Below, piece by piece: positions 52,852-61,060 of a stretch of DNA of 64,000 nucleotides (its first letter is position 1; each line of letters starts with the position of its first letter). The DNA comes from an uncultured Eubacteriaceae bacterium (lineage in GTDB: Bacteria; Bacillota; Clostridia; Lachnospirales; CAG-274). The position numbers and the translations under genes were made by a program. The DNA lies in contig CAMVJD010000010.1 of assembly GCA_947167715.1 (NCBI GenBank), positions 1 through 64,000 of the forward strand. The letters are read 5' to 3'. The notes under the pieces were generated by a model. It was not told where the DNA came from. It was given only the letters and a program-made list of their open reading frames with translations, and made no database searches.

Positions 52852-55800
52852 ATGAAGAAACAAAGAATTTTAGCGTCAATTTTGGCTGCAATAATGACGT
52901 TAAGTACGATTTCTTCAAATGTTTTCGCTGCGGACAGCGCTGCTGCCGAAAGCATCGCATTGGAAGAGTCTGTAGTAAGTGCTTCTGCATTTGATGCAAA
53001 AGAGGCTGTTACAGAAGATGACAGTGATGCGGGCATTGGTGAAGTCAAGGCTTTTGCCGATGGATTTGAATCCGGCGGTATGGGTAACGTAGGCGTAAAA
53101 CATTTTACGGTAACCGAGGAAAGCGGCTCTGTTACACTTGCAAATGCAACTGTAAACAAGGGTAAGTTCTCCGATAGTGCCGACAATTATGCTTATTATG
53201 CAAAACAGGTGTCTACAGACAATGATTTTGTGTTAAAGGCAACTGTAAGTATCAATAATTACAATAAACAGGACGGTGCATCCAATCCTCACCAGTCCTC
53301 GTTTGGTATAGTGGGTTTTGATAAAAAATACACTTCCGACAATACCTATGCAAGTCAGCTGTTTTTAGGCGCATACACAGATAAAAGCTCTAATCCCGCT
53401 TCTATTTGCGCTATCAGCCGCCACGAAACAGATGCAAAAAAGACCATACACGAAAAGCTTTCGGAATCTTTCCCGAATGCTACAAAAGAGGGCACATTTG
53501 CCCTTGTGCTTAAAAAATCCGGCACAAATTACCTTATGGAATGTGACGGCAATACCTTTACATTAAGCGATCCAGAGCTTTTTGTTAACGGTACGGCTTA
53601 TTTCGGCTTCTATATTGCGCGTAATGCGGATATCACAATATCGGATATAGAATTTACCGAGGACACAAGAAAGGTAGTTTCGCTTGATATCAAGCAGCTT
53701 CCCGATAAGCTTACCTACAGCCTTGGCGACAAGGTAGACCTTACCGGCGCCGTTGTAGAGGCGATCTACGATGATAACACTACAGAAACACTTGATGTAA
53801 AGGATATCGTTGTAAGCGGCTTTGACTCTGCAACAAGCGGCACAAAAACAATGTATCTTAACAAGGGTACCGCATCGGCTGCGGTTGAATATACCGTAAT
53901 TTCCAACGGTATCGTTGAATTAAACCTTGTTACCGAGCCTTATATCAACGAATATACCGCTGATATGCGTTTCAGTACGGAGGGTACAAAGGTTCAGGCT
54001 GTTTTAAACACAGGCGAGACCATGGACCTTATCGACATTAACGAATATGATGAGGCAACCGCAAAGGATGAGGAAAAGAGTGTACCCAAGTATGCTTTCT
54101 ATCTTGACGGCAAGGAAATAAACGGAGACTACATCTTTACTTCTGCCGATGCGGGCAGCAAAAATGTAGAGATCAGGGCTATCTCCTCCGAGGATATTGA
54201 AGCAAACGATAAGTCCGTTGCTTATCCGATAGAAGTCAAGTCAAATCAGCTTACATCTATGCGTATATTCAGCAGCGCAATAAAGGAAAGATATTTTGTA
54301 GGCGATGAATACGATCCTACGGGTATGGTTATCCGCGGTATATATACAGGCAATGACGGCTCTTCCGTTACGGCCGTGATACCCGAGGAGGATTATACTA
54401 TCGATGCACCTGCATTTGACAGCGCAGGCACAAAGACCGTAAAGATATCATCAAGAATAAATCCGTCTGTTTTCCTTACTATTGATATTGATGTACAGGC
54501 ACCCTCGTTTATTGAATACAGAGTAATGGATTATCCCGTTATGACTATAACACAGGGTTCAGACTTTGTTCCCGGCGACCTTAAAGTCGGTGCATATTTT
54601 ACAAACAGAACTTATGAAGAGCTGAAAGACAGTGAATATAGTATAGATCTTTCGGGCTTTGACAGCTCAAAGGTAGGTACAACTACGGTAAATATCAATA
54701 TAAACGGCAAATACGGTTCACAGACCATACCGCTTACACTTACCGTTAAGGAAAACGAAACACAGATCTGGCGTCATACTTATTTCGGTGCATCCACAAA
54801 GGCTGCCTCAGATTACGCAAAGGTAAATACCGAGGGCGCACAGGAGGCCGAATATTCGGAGGATGGCAAGATCGTTAAAAACAGCAATGTTATTGCGGAA
54901 AGTAACGGTAAATACTATGCACTTTCCGGTATTCCCGATGTATCCGTTTCTTCGATCGGCGGTGCAGGTAAAATAACCGCAGATAACGACGGTATTTCTT
55001 ATTACTTTACAAGGCTTGCAGCCGATAAGAACTTTACAATGAACGCTACACTTACCGTTGATTATTATCTTACCGATAATGATGATACACAAAGAAACGG
55101 TCAGGAAGCATTTGGTATCATGGTTCGTGATGCCGTTCCGTTTGTAAGCGAGGACGAGGATCCCGCAAAGGTAACAAGCGACTCTATTTCCGTTGCAAGT
55201 GCGGATATCGCCGCAAAGGATGCCGTAACAGGTGAGCCTGCGCTTTTAAAATCAAACGGTACATTTGCATCAAATATGGCTATTATAGGCGGCTGTGCAG
55301 ATGCCAACTATCCTTCGCCGGATGATGTAAGCTTTATCAGAAAGTCTACAAGCAACAGGATCAATCTTCTTGCAAGACTTGGCACTACAGACCATATTGA
55401 CGGCGGCGGCGCCGAAAAGCGCGGCTACTATAAAATCAGCGAAACATTCCCCAAGGTAGGCAATGTTTATGATGTACAGGTAAGAAAAGTCGGCGATTCC
55501 ATCTATGCAAGATGCTACGATCGTCAGACAGGCAAAACCATGGAAACATATCAGTACTTTGGCGAGGGCTTTGTAGATTCTCTTGACAAGGAAAATATGT
55601 ATGTTGGTATTTTTGCCGCAAGAAAAGCTACAGTTACCGCAACAAATATTGAGCTTTTTGAAACAGATCCCGAGACGGATATTCAAAAATATACCTTATC
55701 GGAATCACCCACAGCACCTACATTAACTGTTGTATCTCCTTACTTTACAACACTTCAGGAATATCCTCTTATTCTCAAAGCAGGCAATAATTACGGCGGT

Positions 55801-58227
55801 ACCGTTACTATTAAATGCGGCGATAAGATCGCAAAGAGAGATGCTCTTATTTCAAAGAAGGGTACAACCTACAATATTAACCTTACTCCCGACAGCGTTA
55901 ACCATATTACGGTAATATATACGCCTAACGCAGGCGATAACCTTGTATCGTATGATGATGTTATAAGTGAGTTTGATATAACGCATAAATCGGTATACAA
56001 TAATACCGTACCTTATATTTATGCAGGCCCCAACGGTAAACCTTCTGCCGCAGGTACAAGAGAAGATCCTCTTGATATCCAGTCGGCTGTCGGCTTTGTA
56101 AAGAAGGGCCAGAAGATAATTTGCCTTGACGGTACCTATTACCCCAACGGCAATATTGATGTACCAAGCTCAAAATCAGGTTTAAAGACCGATCCTATTG
56201 CTGTTATGGCAGATGAGGGCGCAAAGGTAGTTATCGATTTCCAGAAAAAATACGAGGGTATGATCTTAAGGGCAAATTACTGGACATTAAAGGGCCTTGA
56301 GTTTACTAATACCGCGGATAATATGAAGGGCTTCCACCTTGCATCCAACAACTGTGTTATCGATAACTGTAAGTTCCACGATAACGGTGATACGGGCTTC
56401 CAGATAAGCCGTATCGGCAATGACGGCGATGCTATTGAGTATTGGCCTTCAAACAACGTAATTATAAATTGTGAGTCTTATAACAATGCCGATCCTTCGG
56501 GCATTAATGCCGACGGCTTCGGTGCAAAGCTTACGGTTGGTGTAGGCAACATCTTTGAGGGCTGTATCTCTCACCACAACCTTGATGACGGCTGGGATAC
56601 CTTTGCAAAGCAGGGCTCCGGCGCTATCGGTTCCGTAACACTTGAGGGCTGTGTATCTTACAAGAACGGCTGGAAGCTTGAAGAGGACGGCAAGGAAAGC
56701 GATTACGGCTCGGGCGGTCACAACGGCTTTAAGATGGGCGGCGAGAACGTAGCTGTTAAGCATTATCTTAAGGATTGTATCGCATTTGAGAACGGTGCAA
56801 ACGGTATTACTTCAAACTCCAACCCGCAGATGAAGCTTCGCAATGTTATTTCTTACAATAACTCCGGCTCTGGCTTCGCTCTTTATACAAAGACGGGCGT
56901 TAAGAAAATAAACTTTGATGCAAAGGGCTGTATCAACTACAAGTCCGCAAAGGATACTCTTGCATCCGTAACGGATTCAAAGAAGTATGATAACCTTTCG
57001 GATACACCTCTTGTATCGGAGAACAACTACTTTAACTGGGGCGGCGGCTCATACAATGCTAAATACGCAAGCGATGAGGACGCAGCAAACAAGGTAGTTA
57101 CAACCGTGGATCCCGTTACAGATGATTTCTTTGTAAGTCTTGACAAGACGGATTCACTTGTTAAAAACAGATATCCCCAGGATGAAAACGGCAAGTTTAT
57201 TCTTGGTGATTTCCTTAAACTTACTACACCTTATTCACATGACGAGGAAGACCTTGTAGAGGTTACAACATACGACCTTTCGGACAACGGCGGCAGCAGT
57301 GAAGAGGATACTACAAGTGCAGACACCGATGCTACGGAGTCAACTACTGCAAGCTCATCCGGCAAGACAAGCGGCGGCGGTTCTTCCGGCGGCGGCGGTG
57401 GCGGCGGCGGTTCAAGCTCAAAGAGAGCACAGACCACAGAGGCCGACACACAGGCTGATACCGAGGCTGTTACCGAGGATAAGACAGAGGCAACGTCGGC
57501 GGAGGATGTTGAGGTTTCAACAAGCCTTGCAGACAACGATATGTTCGATGATATGGACAGCAAGCCCTGGGCTAAAGATGCTGTAAATGCACTTGCGGCT
57601 ATGGGTGTTGTAAACGGTACGGGCTACAGAACATTCAGCCCCGATGCGGGCTGCAAGCGTGCAGACTTTGCAATTATGCTTGTTAAGCTGCTTGGCATTG
57701 ACGGTATCGCAAGCGACAATTTTGATGACGTTTCCGAAAACAAGTACTACTACAACTATGTAGGCCTTGCAAAGGAAGCAGGTCTTGTAAACGGTTACGG
57801 CAACGGCAAGTTCGGTCCCGAAAACCTTTGCACAAGAGAAGAGCTTATGGTTATGGTAGCCAATGCTATCAAGGCGACAGGTGTTGATATTGATGCAGAT
57901 GTTGCTGTACTTGACAAGTTTAACGATGTATCGGATATAGCAGACTGGGCTAAGCCTTATGTTGCATACCTTGTTTCAAACGGTGTTGTAAACGGCGCAA
58001 ACGGCAAGATCAACCCCAAGAATGAGATAACAAGGGCAGAGGTTGCTGTAATTATGTACAACCTTATCGATGCTATCGGTTTGAACGAACAGGCTGTTGA
58101 ACCCGAGGAAGTTTTGGAAGAAACTACAGAGGAGGTATCCGAAGAGGGATCAGAGGAAGCTTCCGAAGAGGTTACAGAAGAAACGACCGAGGAAACAACC
58201 GAGGAAACTTCAAAAGAAGTTAAATAA
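52852..58227 (+). CDS. SLH-anchored family-9 (PL9-like) pectate lyase
   Basis: 1791 residues. Signal peptide (about 1-25), a sugar-binding-like beta-sandwich (about 60-275), several Ig-like modules (about 285-635), a second similar beta-sandwich (about 660-945), then a right-handed beta-helix (about 1055-1480) of PL9 type. Calcium ligands fit Dickeya Pel9A in spacing: Asp1221 (NADGFGAKL), Asp1245, Asp1246 and Asp1249 (DDGWD); the candidate catalytic base is Lys1294 (NGFKMGGE). A Gly-rich linker (about 1507-1521) leads to three SLH domains (about 1564-1745) for wall anchoring, and an acidic Glu/Thr-rich tail. SD AAAGGAG. Confidence 0.88.
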   Translation: MKKQRILASILAAIMTLSTISSNVFAADSAAAESIALEESVVSASAFDAKEAVTEDDSDAGIGEVKAFADGFESGGMGNVGVKHFTVTEESGSVTLANATVNKGKFSDSADNYAYYAKQVSTDNDFVLKATVSINNYNKQDGASNPHQSSFGIVGFDKKYTSDNTYASQLFLGAYTDKSSNPASICAISRHETDAKKTIHEKLSESFPNATKEGTFALVLKKSGTNYLMECDGNTFTLSDPELFVNGTAYFGFYIARNADITISDIEFTEDTRKVVSLDIKQLPDKLTYSLGDKVDLTGAVVEAIYDDNTTETLDVKDIVVSGFDSATSGTKTMYLNKGTASAAVEYTVISNGIVELNLVTEPYINEYTADMRFSTEGTKVQAVLNTGETMDLIDINEYDEATAKDEEKSVPKYAFYLDGKEINGDYIFTSADAGSKNVEIRAISSEDIEANDKSVAYPIEVKSNQLTSMRIFSSAIKERYFVGDEYDPTGMVIRGIYTGNDGSSVTAVIPEEDYTIDAPAFDSAGTKTVKISSRINPSVFLTIDIDVQAPSFIEYRVMDYPVMTITQGSDFVPGDLKVGAYFTNRTYEELKDSEYSIDLSGFDSSKVGTTTVNININGKYGSQTIPLTLTVKENETQIWRHTYFGASTKAASDYAKVNTEGAQEAEYSEDGKIVKNSNVIAESNGKYYALSGIPDVSVSSIGGAGKITADNDGISYYFTRLAADKNFTMNATLTVDYYLTDNDDTQRNGQEAFGIMVRDAVPFVSEDEDPAKVTSDSISVASADIAAKDAVTGEPALLKSNGTFASNMAIIGGCADANYPSPDDVSFIRKSTSNRINLLARLGTTDHIDGGGAEKRGYYKISETFPKVGNVYDVQVRKVGDSIYARCYDRQTGKTMETYQYFGEGFVDSLDKENMYVGIFAARKATVTATNIELFETDPETDIQKYTLSESPTAPTLTVVSPYFTTLQEYPLILKAGNNYGGTVTIKCGDKIAKRDALISKKGTTYNINLTPDSVNHITVIYTPNAGDNLVSYDDVISEFDITHKSVYNNTVPYIYAGPNGKPSAAGTREDPLDIQSAVGFVKKGQKIICLDGTYYPNGNIDVPSSKSGLKTDPIAVMADEGAKVVIDFQKKYEGMILRANYWTLKGLEFTNTADNMKGFHLASNNCVIDNCKFHDNGDTGFQISRIGNDGDAIEYWPSNNVIINCESYNNADPSGINADGFGAKLTVGVGNIFEGCISHHNLDDGWDTFAKQGSGAIGSVTLEGCVSYKNGWKLEEDGKESDYGSGGHNGFKMGGENVAVKHYLKDCIAFENGANGITSNSNPQMKLRNVISYNNSGSGFALYTKTGVKKINFDAKGCINYKSAKDTLASVTDSKKYDNLSDTPLVSENNYFNWGGGSYNAKYASDEDAANKVVTTVDPVTDDFFVSLDKTDSLVKNRYPQDENGKFILGDFLKLTTPYSHDEEDLVEVTTYDLSDNGGSSEEDTTSADTDATESTTASSSGKTSGGGSSGGGGGGGGSSSKRAQTTEADTQADTEAVTEDKTEATSAEDVEVSTSLADNDMFDDMDSKPWAKDAVNALAAMGVVNGTGYRTFSPDAGCKRADFAIMLVKLLGIDGIASDNFDDVSENKYYYNYVGLAKEAGLVNGYGNGKFGPENLCTREELMVMVANAIKATGVDIDADVAVLDKFNDVSDIADWAKPYVAYLVSNGVVNGANGKINPKNEITRAEVAVIMYNLIDAIGLNEQAVEPEEVLEETTEEVSEEGSEEASEEVTEETTEETTEETSKEVK

Positions 58228-58239
58228 ATAAGTTTTTAA

Positions 58240-58269
58240 GGGGCTGTCCATTCGGACGGCTCCTTTTTT
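58240..58269 (+). terminator. Terminator of the pectate lyase gene
   Basis: GGGGCTGTCC/GGACGGCTCC with loop ATTC, then six T. Confidence 0.85.
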
Positions 58270-58293
58270 AGCTATGGGGAAATTTTTTTAAAA

Positions 58294-58389
58294 ATTTTCC
58301 TATTGACTAAATAGGAAAATAAAGCTATAATTAGTCCATAAAATAAATCAACAAAAAAATAAATCCTATATATTAAATAGGAAAATAAA
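58294..58389 (+). promoter_or_regulatory. cysK promoter with two TCCTAT-N7-ATAGGA operators
   Basis: Promoter TTGACT (58303-58308), 17 bp, TATAAT (58326-58331). Operator 1, TCCTAT (58298-58303)-N7-ATAGGA (58311-58316), lies over the -35 and spacer within perfect 11-bp arms (58294-58320). Operator 2, TCCTAT (58364-58369)-N7-ATAGGA (58377-58382), is just before the SD. The 16-bp TAAATAGGAAAATAAA is repeated exactly at 58308-58323 and 58374-58389. The size and layout suit an Rrf2-type (CymR/IscR-like) repressor. Confidence 0.75.
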
Positions 58390-58404
58390 AAGGAGAGAGA
58401 TAAA

Positions 58405-59340
58405 ATGAGTGATATCAAAAAAAGTTCTTTGGAGTTAATTGGAAAAACACCTTTGCTTGAGGCAAGCCGTTATGCAAAAAAGAGGGGCGCAGACAGCGCA
58501 ACTATCCTTGCAAAGCTTGAATACCTTAATCCCGCAGGCTCGGTAAAGGACAGAGTAGCCCTTGCCATGATTGAGGATGCGGAAAAGAAGGGCATTTTAA
58601 AGCCCGGCGCAACAATTATTGAGCCTACATCGGGCAATACGGGCATAGGCCTTGCGGCTGTGGCAGCAGCAAAGGGTTATAAGGCTATTCTTACCTTGCC
58701 CGAAACGATGAGTATTGAAAGAAGAACGCTTTTACACGCTTACGGTGCAGAGCTGGTGCTTACGGACGGCAGTCTCGGTATGAAGGGCGCTATTGCAAAG
58801 GCAACGGAATTAAACGAGCAGATAGAGGGCTCTGTCATTCTCGGCCAGTTTGTAAACCCTGCAAACCCCGCTGTTCATAAGGCAACAACAGGCCCCGAGA
58901 TCTGGGAGCAGACAGGCGGAAAGGTAGATATTTTTGTGGCGGGCGTAGGTACGGGCGGTACCGTAACAGGCGTAGGCGAATACCTTAAGTCGCAGAACCC
59001 CGATGTTAAGATAGTGGCAGTAGAGCCCGCAACAAGCCCCGTATTATCCAAGGGTACGGCAGGCGCACATAAAATCCAGGGTATCGGCGCAGGCTTCGTA
59101 CCCGAGGTACTCAATACATCGGTTTATGACGAGGTAATAACTATAGAAAACGATGATGCCTTTGAAGAGGGCCGTGAATTTGGAATTACAGAGGGTATTC
59201 TGGTAGGTATATCCTCGGGCGCGGCACTTAAGGCAGCGGCTATCCTTGCGGCAAGACCCGAAAATAAGGGCAAGACCATAGTTGCGCTTCTTCCCGATTC
59301 GGGCGACAGATACCTTTCCACACCCTTATTTGCAAATTAA
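58405..59340 (+). CDS. cysK: Cysteine synthase A (O-acetylserine sulfhydrylase)
   Basis: 311 residues. PLP enzyme that makes cysteine from O-acetylserine and sulfide. The PLP lysine is in [15 protein letters not shown]; substrate loop [11 protein letters not shown]; phosphate-binding [15 protein letters not shown]-terminal [23 protein letters not shown]. Single-gene unit with two operators and its own terminator, so regulation by cysteine supply is likely. Confidence 0.96.
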   Translation: MSDIKKSSLELIGKTPLLEASRYAKKRGADSATILAKLEYLNPAGSVKDRVALAMIEDAEKKGILKPGATIIEPTSGNTGIGLAAVAAAKGYKAILTLPETMSIERRTLLHAYGAELVLTDGSLGMKGAIAKATELNEQIEGSVILGQFVNPANPAVHKATTGPEIWEQTGGKVDIFVAGVGTGGTVTGVGEYLKSQNPDVKIVAVEPATSPVLSKGTAGAHKIQGIGAGFVPEVLNTSVYDEVITIENDDAFEEGREFGITEGILVGISSGAALKAAAILAARPENKGKTIVALLPDSGDRYLSTPLFAN

Positions 59341-59356
59341 TATATCAACTTAAAAG

Positions 59357-59381
59357 ACACCGTGTTATGCGGTGTTTTTTT
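59357..59381 (+). terminator. Terminator of cysK
   Basis: ACACCG/CGGTGT with a 7-base loop, then six or more T. Confidence 0.85.
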
Positions 59382-59482
59382 ATGTCTTGCCTTTCCGGTG
59401 AGCAATGCACCAAAGAAAGAAGCTTTGTATTGAATATTATTGTTTTTTTCGCATATGTAAATAAAAATTTTGATTAAAAGTA

Positions 59483-59511
59483 TTGTGAATCCCCGATTTT
59501 TATTGTATACT
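59483..59511 (+). promoter_or_regulatory. Promoter of the AraC-type gene
   Basis: TTGTGA (59483-59488), 17 bp, TATACT (59506-59511), about 30 bp before the chosen start. Confidence 0.55.
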
Positions 59512-59544
59512 TATATTGTAATAAATTCAATTAGGGTGCAGGCT

Positions 59545-60249
59545 ATGGAAAAGGTCATTATTATTTCGGAAAATGCAAATACGCTGGCAAAGGTGCTGGA
59601 ACAAGGCTTTTGGGCGGAAAATAACATGGATGTGAGAGGTATATGCGTACCTGATGCCGACAAATATATAAGCTCGGCCGAAAAGACGGACGAGGATATT
59701 GCAAAGCTGTTTTTTAACGGCGACAGCGAGTTTTTATATATAATTGACGGTATAGAGCGACAAAGTGCCGATAAAACCGCAGAATACAAGCGTATTTCAG
59801 ATATTATATTCAAAAAAGAGGGCTGGCTTTTGCTTTATGCCGATAGGAACTGCTGTACTAAAGCTGCTATGGCATCTTTGTTTGCCCTTAAATGCGAGCT
59901 TTTTCCGAAAGTCGGCAACGAGACCATAGACTCGGCTATAAATTATATCGTAAATGATCCCGAGGGAGACCTGCGGCAGACAAGCGTAGCCGAAAAGCTT
60001 TACATAAACAGCAGCTATTTAAGCACTGTTTTTACCGCACATACCGACAGACGCTTTGTGGACTATGTAAATGATGTCAGGCTAAGGCGTGCGGCAAGGC
60101 TTTTGCTAAGTACGGACCTGAAAATAGCCGATATAGCAGAAAGGCTTGAATATCACGATCTTGCTTATTTTTCAAAGCTTTTTAAAAGAAAATTCGGTAT
60201 GACGCCGTCGCTGTACAGAATACCCGAAAATTATAATTACCAGATCTGA
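59545..60249 (+). CDS. AraC-family regulator with an atypical N-terminal domain
   Basis: 234 residues. The C-terminal 100 residues hold the two AraC helix-turn-helix motifs (TSVAEKLYINSSYLSTVF; LKIADIAERLEYHDLAYFSKLFKRKFGMTPSLYR). The N-terminal 130 residues look alpha/beta and receiver-like in order (KVIIISENANTLAKVL, then FLYIIDGIER, WLLLYADR) but without a clear phospho-acceptor site. The ATG at 59545 is chosen because upstream in-frame codons from 59470 cover the promoter. Target unknown; no adjacent sensor kinase. Confidence 0.8.
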   Translation: MEKVIIISENANTLAKVLEQGFWAENNMDVRGICVPDADKYISSAEKTDEDIAKLFFNGDSEFLYIIDGIERQSADKTAEYKRISDIIFKKEGWLLLYADRNCCTKAAMASLFALKCELFPKVGNETIDSAINYIVNDPEGDLRQTSVAEKLYINSSYLSTVFTAHTDRRFVDYVNDVRLRRAARLLLSTDLKIADIAERLEYHDLAYFSKLFKRKFGMTPSLYRIPENYNYQI

Positions 60250-60287
60250 CCCTTATTTTACAATTTTATTAAATATGTACAAACATC

Positions 60288-60316
60288 TTGATTATTTTAA
60301 AGGGTTGTGCTACAAT
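60288..60316 (+). promoter_or_regulatory. Promoter of pyrE
   Basis: TTGATT (60288-60293), 17 bp, TACAAT (60311-60316), 50 bp before the start codon. No PyrR-binding loop was recognised in the short leader. Confidence 0.65.
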
Positions 60317-60366
60317 ATATAGTGTATTAAGAAATTAAGCCTACAAAATTACAAAAGGAGGTAAAT

Positions 60367-61017
60367 ATGAGCTATAAAAAAGAATTTGTAAAGTTTATGT
60401 GGGAGGCGGGCGTGCTGACCTTTGGCGAGTTTACGCTTAAAAGCGGCCGCAAGGCTCCGTATTTTATAAATACCGGCAACTATAAGACGGGAGAGCATAT
60501 TGCAAAGCTTGGCGAGTTCTATGCAAAGTGCATAAAGGAAAACGGCATTCATGCAGATGTGTTTTTTGGCCCTGCGTATAAGGGCATTCCGCTTGCAGTT
60601 ACCGCAGCTATTTCCAATTACAAGGAAAACGGTGAAAACGTAAATTATTGTTTTAACCGCAAAGAAGCAAAGGACCACGGTGAGGGCGGCGTTATGGTCG
60701 GCCACAAGCTGCAAAACGGCGACAAGGTCCTTATTATCGAGGATGTTATAACGGCAGGTACAGCCATCAGAGAAAGTCTTCCAATACTGAAGGCGGCAGC
60801 TGATGTCGAGGTGTGCGGTGTTGTTATCTCGGTAGACAGAATGGAAAAAAACAAAAGTGATAAATCCGCCGTTCAGGAGGTTTTTGATGAATTTGGCATC
60901 AAGGTTTATCCTATTGTTACAATAAATGATATTATAGAATGTATTGAGGACGGTACCATACCGGGCAGCGAATATCTTTCTGCTATGAAAGAATACAGAA
61001 AGGTATACGGTGTCTGA
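60367..61017 (+). CDS. pyrE: Orotate phosphoribosyltransferase
   Basis: 216 residues. It makes OMP from orotate and PRPP in pyrimidine synthesis. FTLKSGRKAPYFINTG near the N-terminus, the catalytic loop NRKEAKDHGEGG and the PRPP motif VLIIEDVITAGTAIRES are diagnostic. SD AAAGGAGG. Other pyr genes are absent from the window. The surface protein gene follows after 43 bp without a visible terminator, so read-through is possible. Confidence 0.96.
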   Translation: MSYKKEFVKFMWEAGVLTFGEFTLKSGRKAPYFINTGNYKTGEHIAKLGEFYAKCIKENGIHADVFFGPAYKGIPLAVTAAISNYKENGENVNYCFNRKEAKDHGEGGVMVGHKLQNGDKVLIIEDVITAGTAIRESLPILKAAADVEVCGVVISVDRMEKNKSDKSAVQEVFDEFGIKVYPIVTINDIIECIEDGTIPGSEYLSAMKEYRKVYGV

Positions 61018-61060
61018 TATTGCTGCTTCCGCTTATTTATAATAGATTGGAGTTGAAATT

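Noticed and set aside
57231..57563. Antisense Pro/Ser/Val-rich frame opposite the Gly-rich linker of the pectate lyase
   Set aside because: Mirror of the Gly/Ser/Thr repeats; no translation signals.
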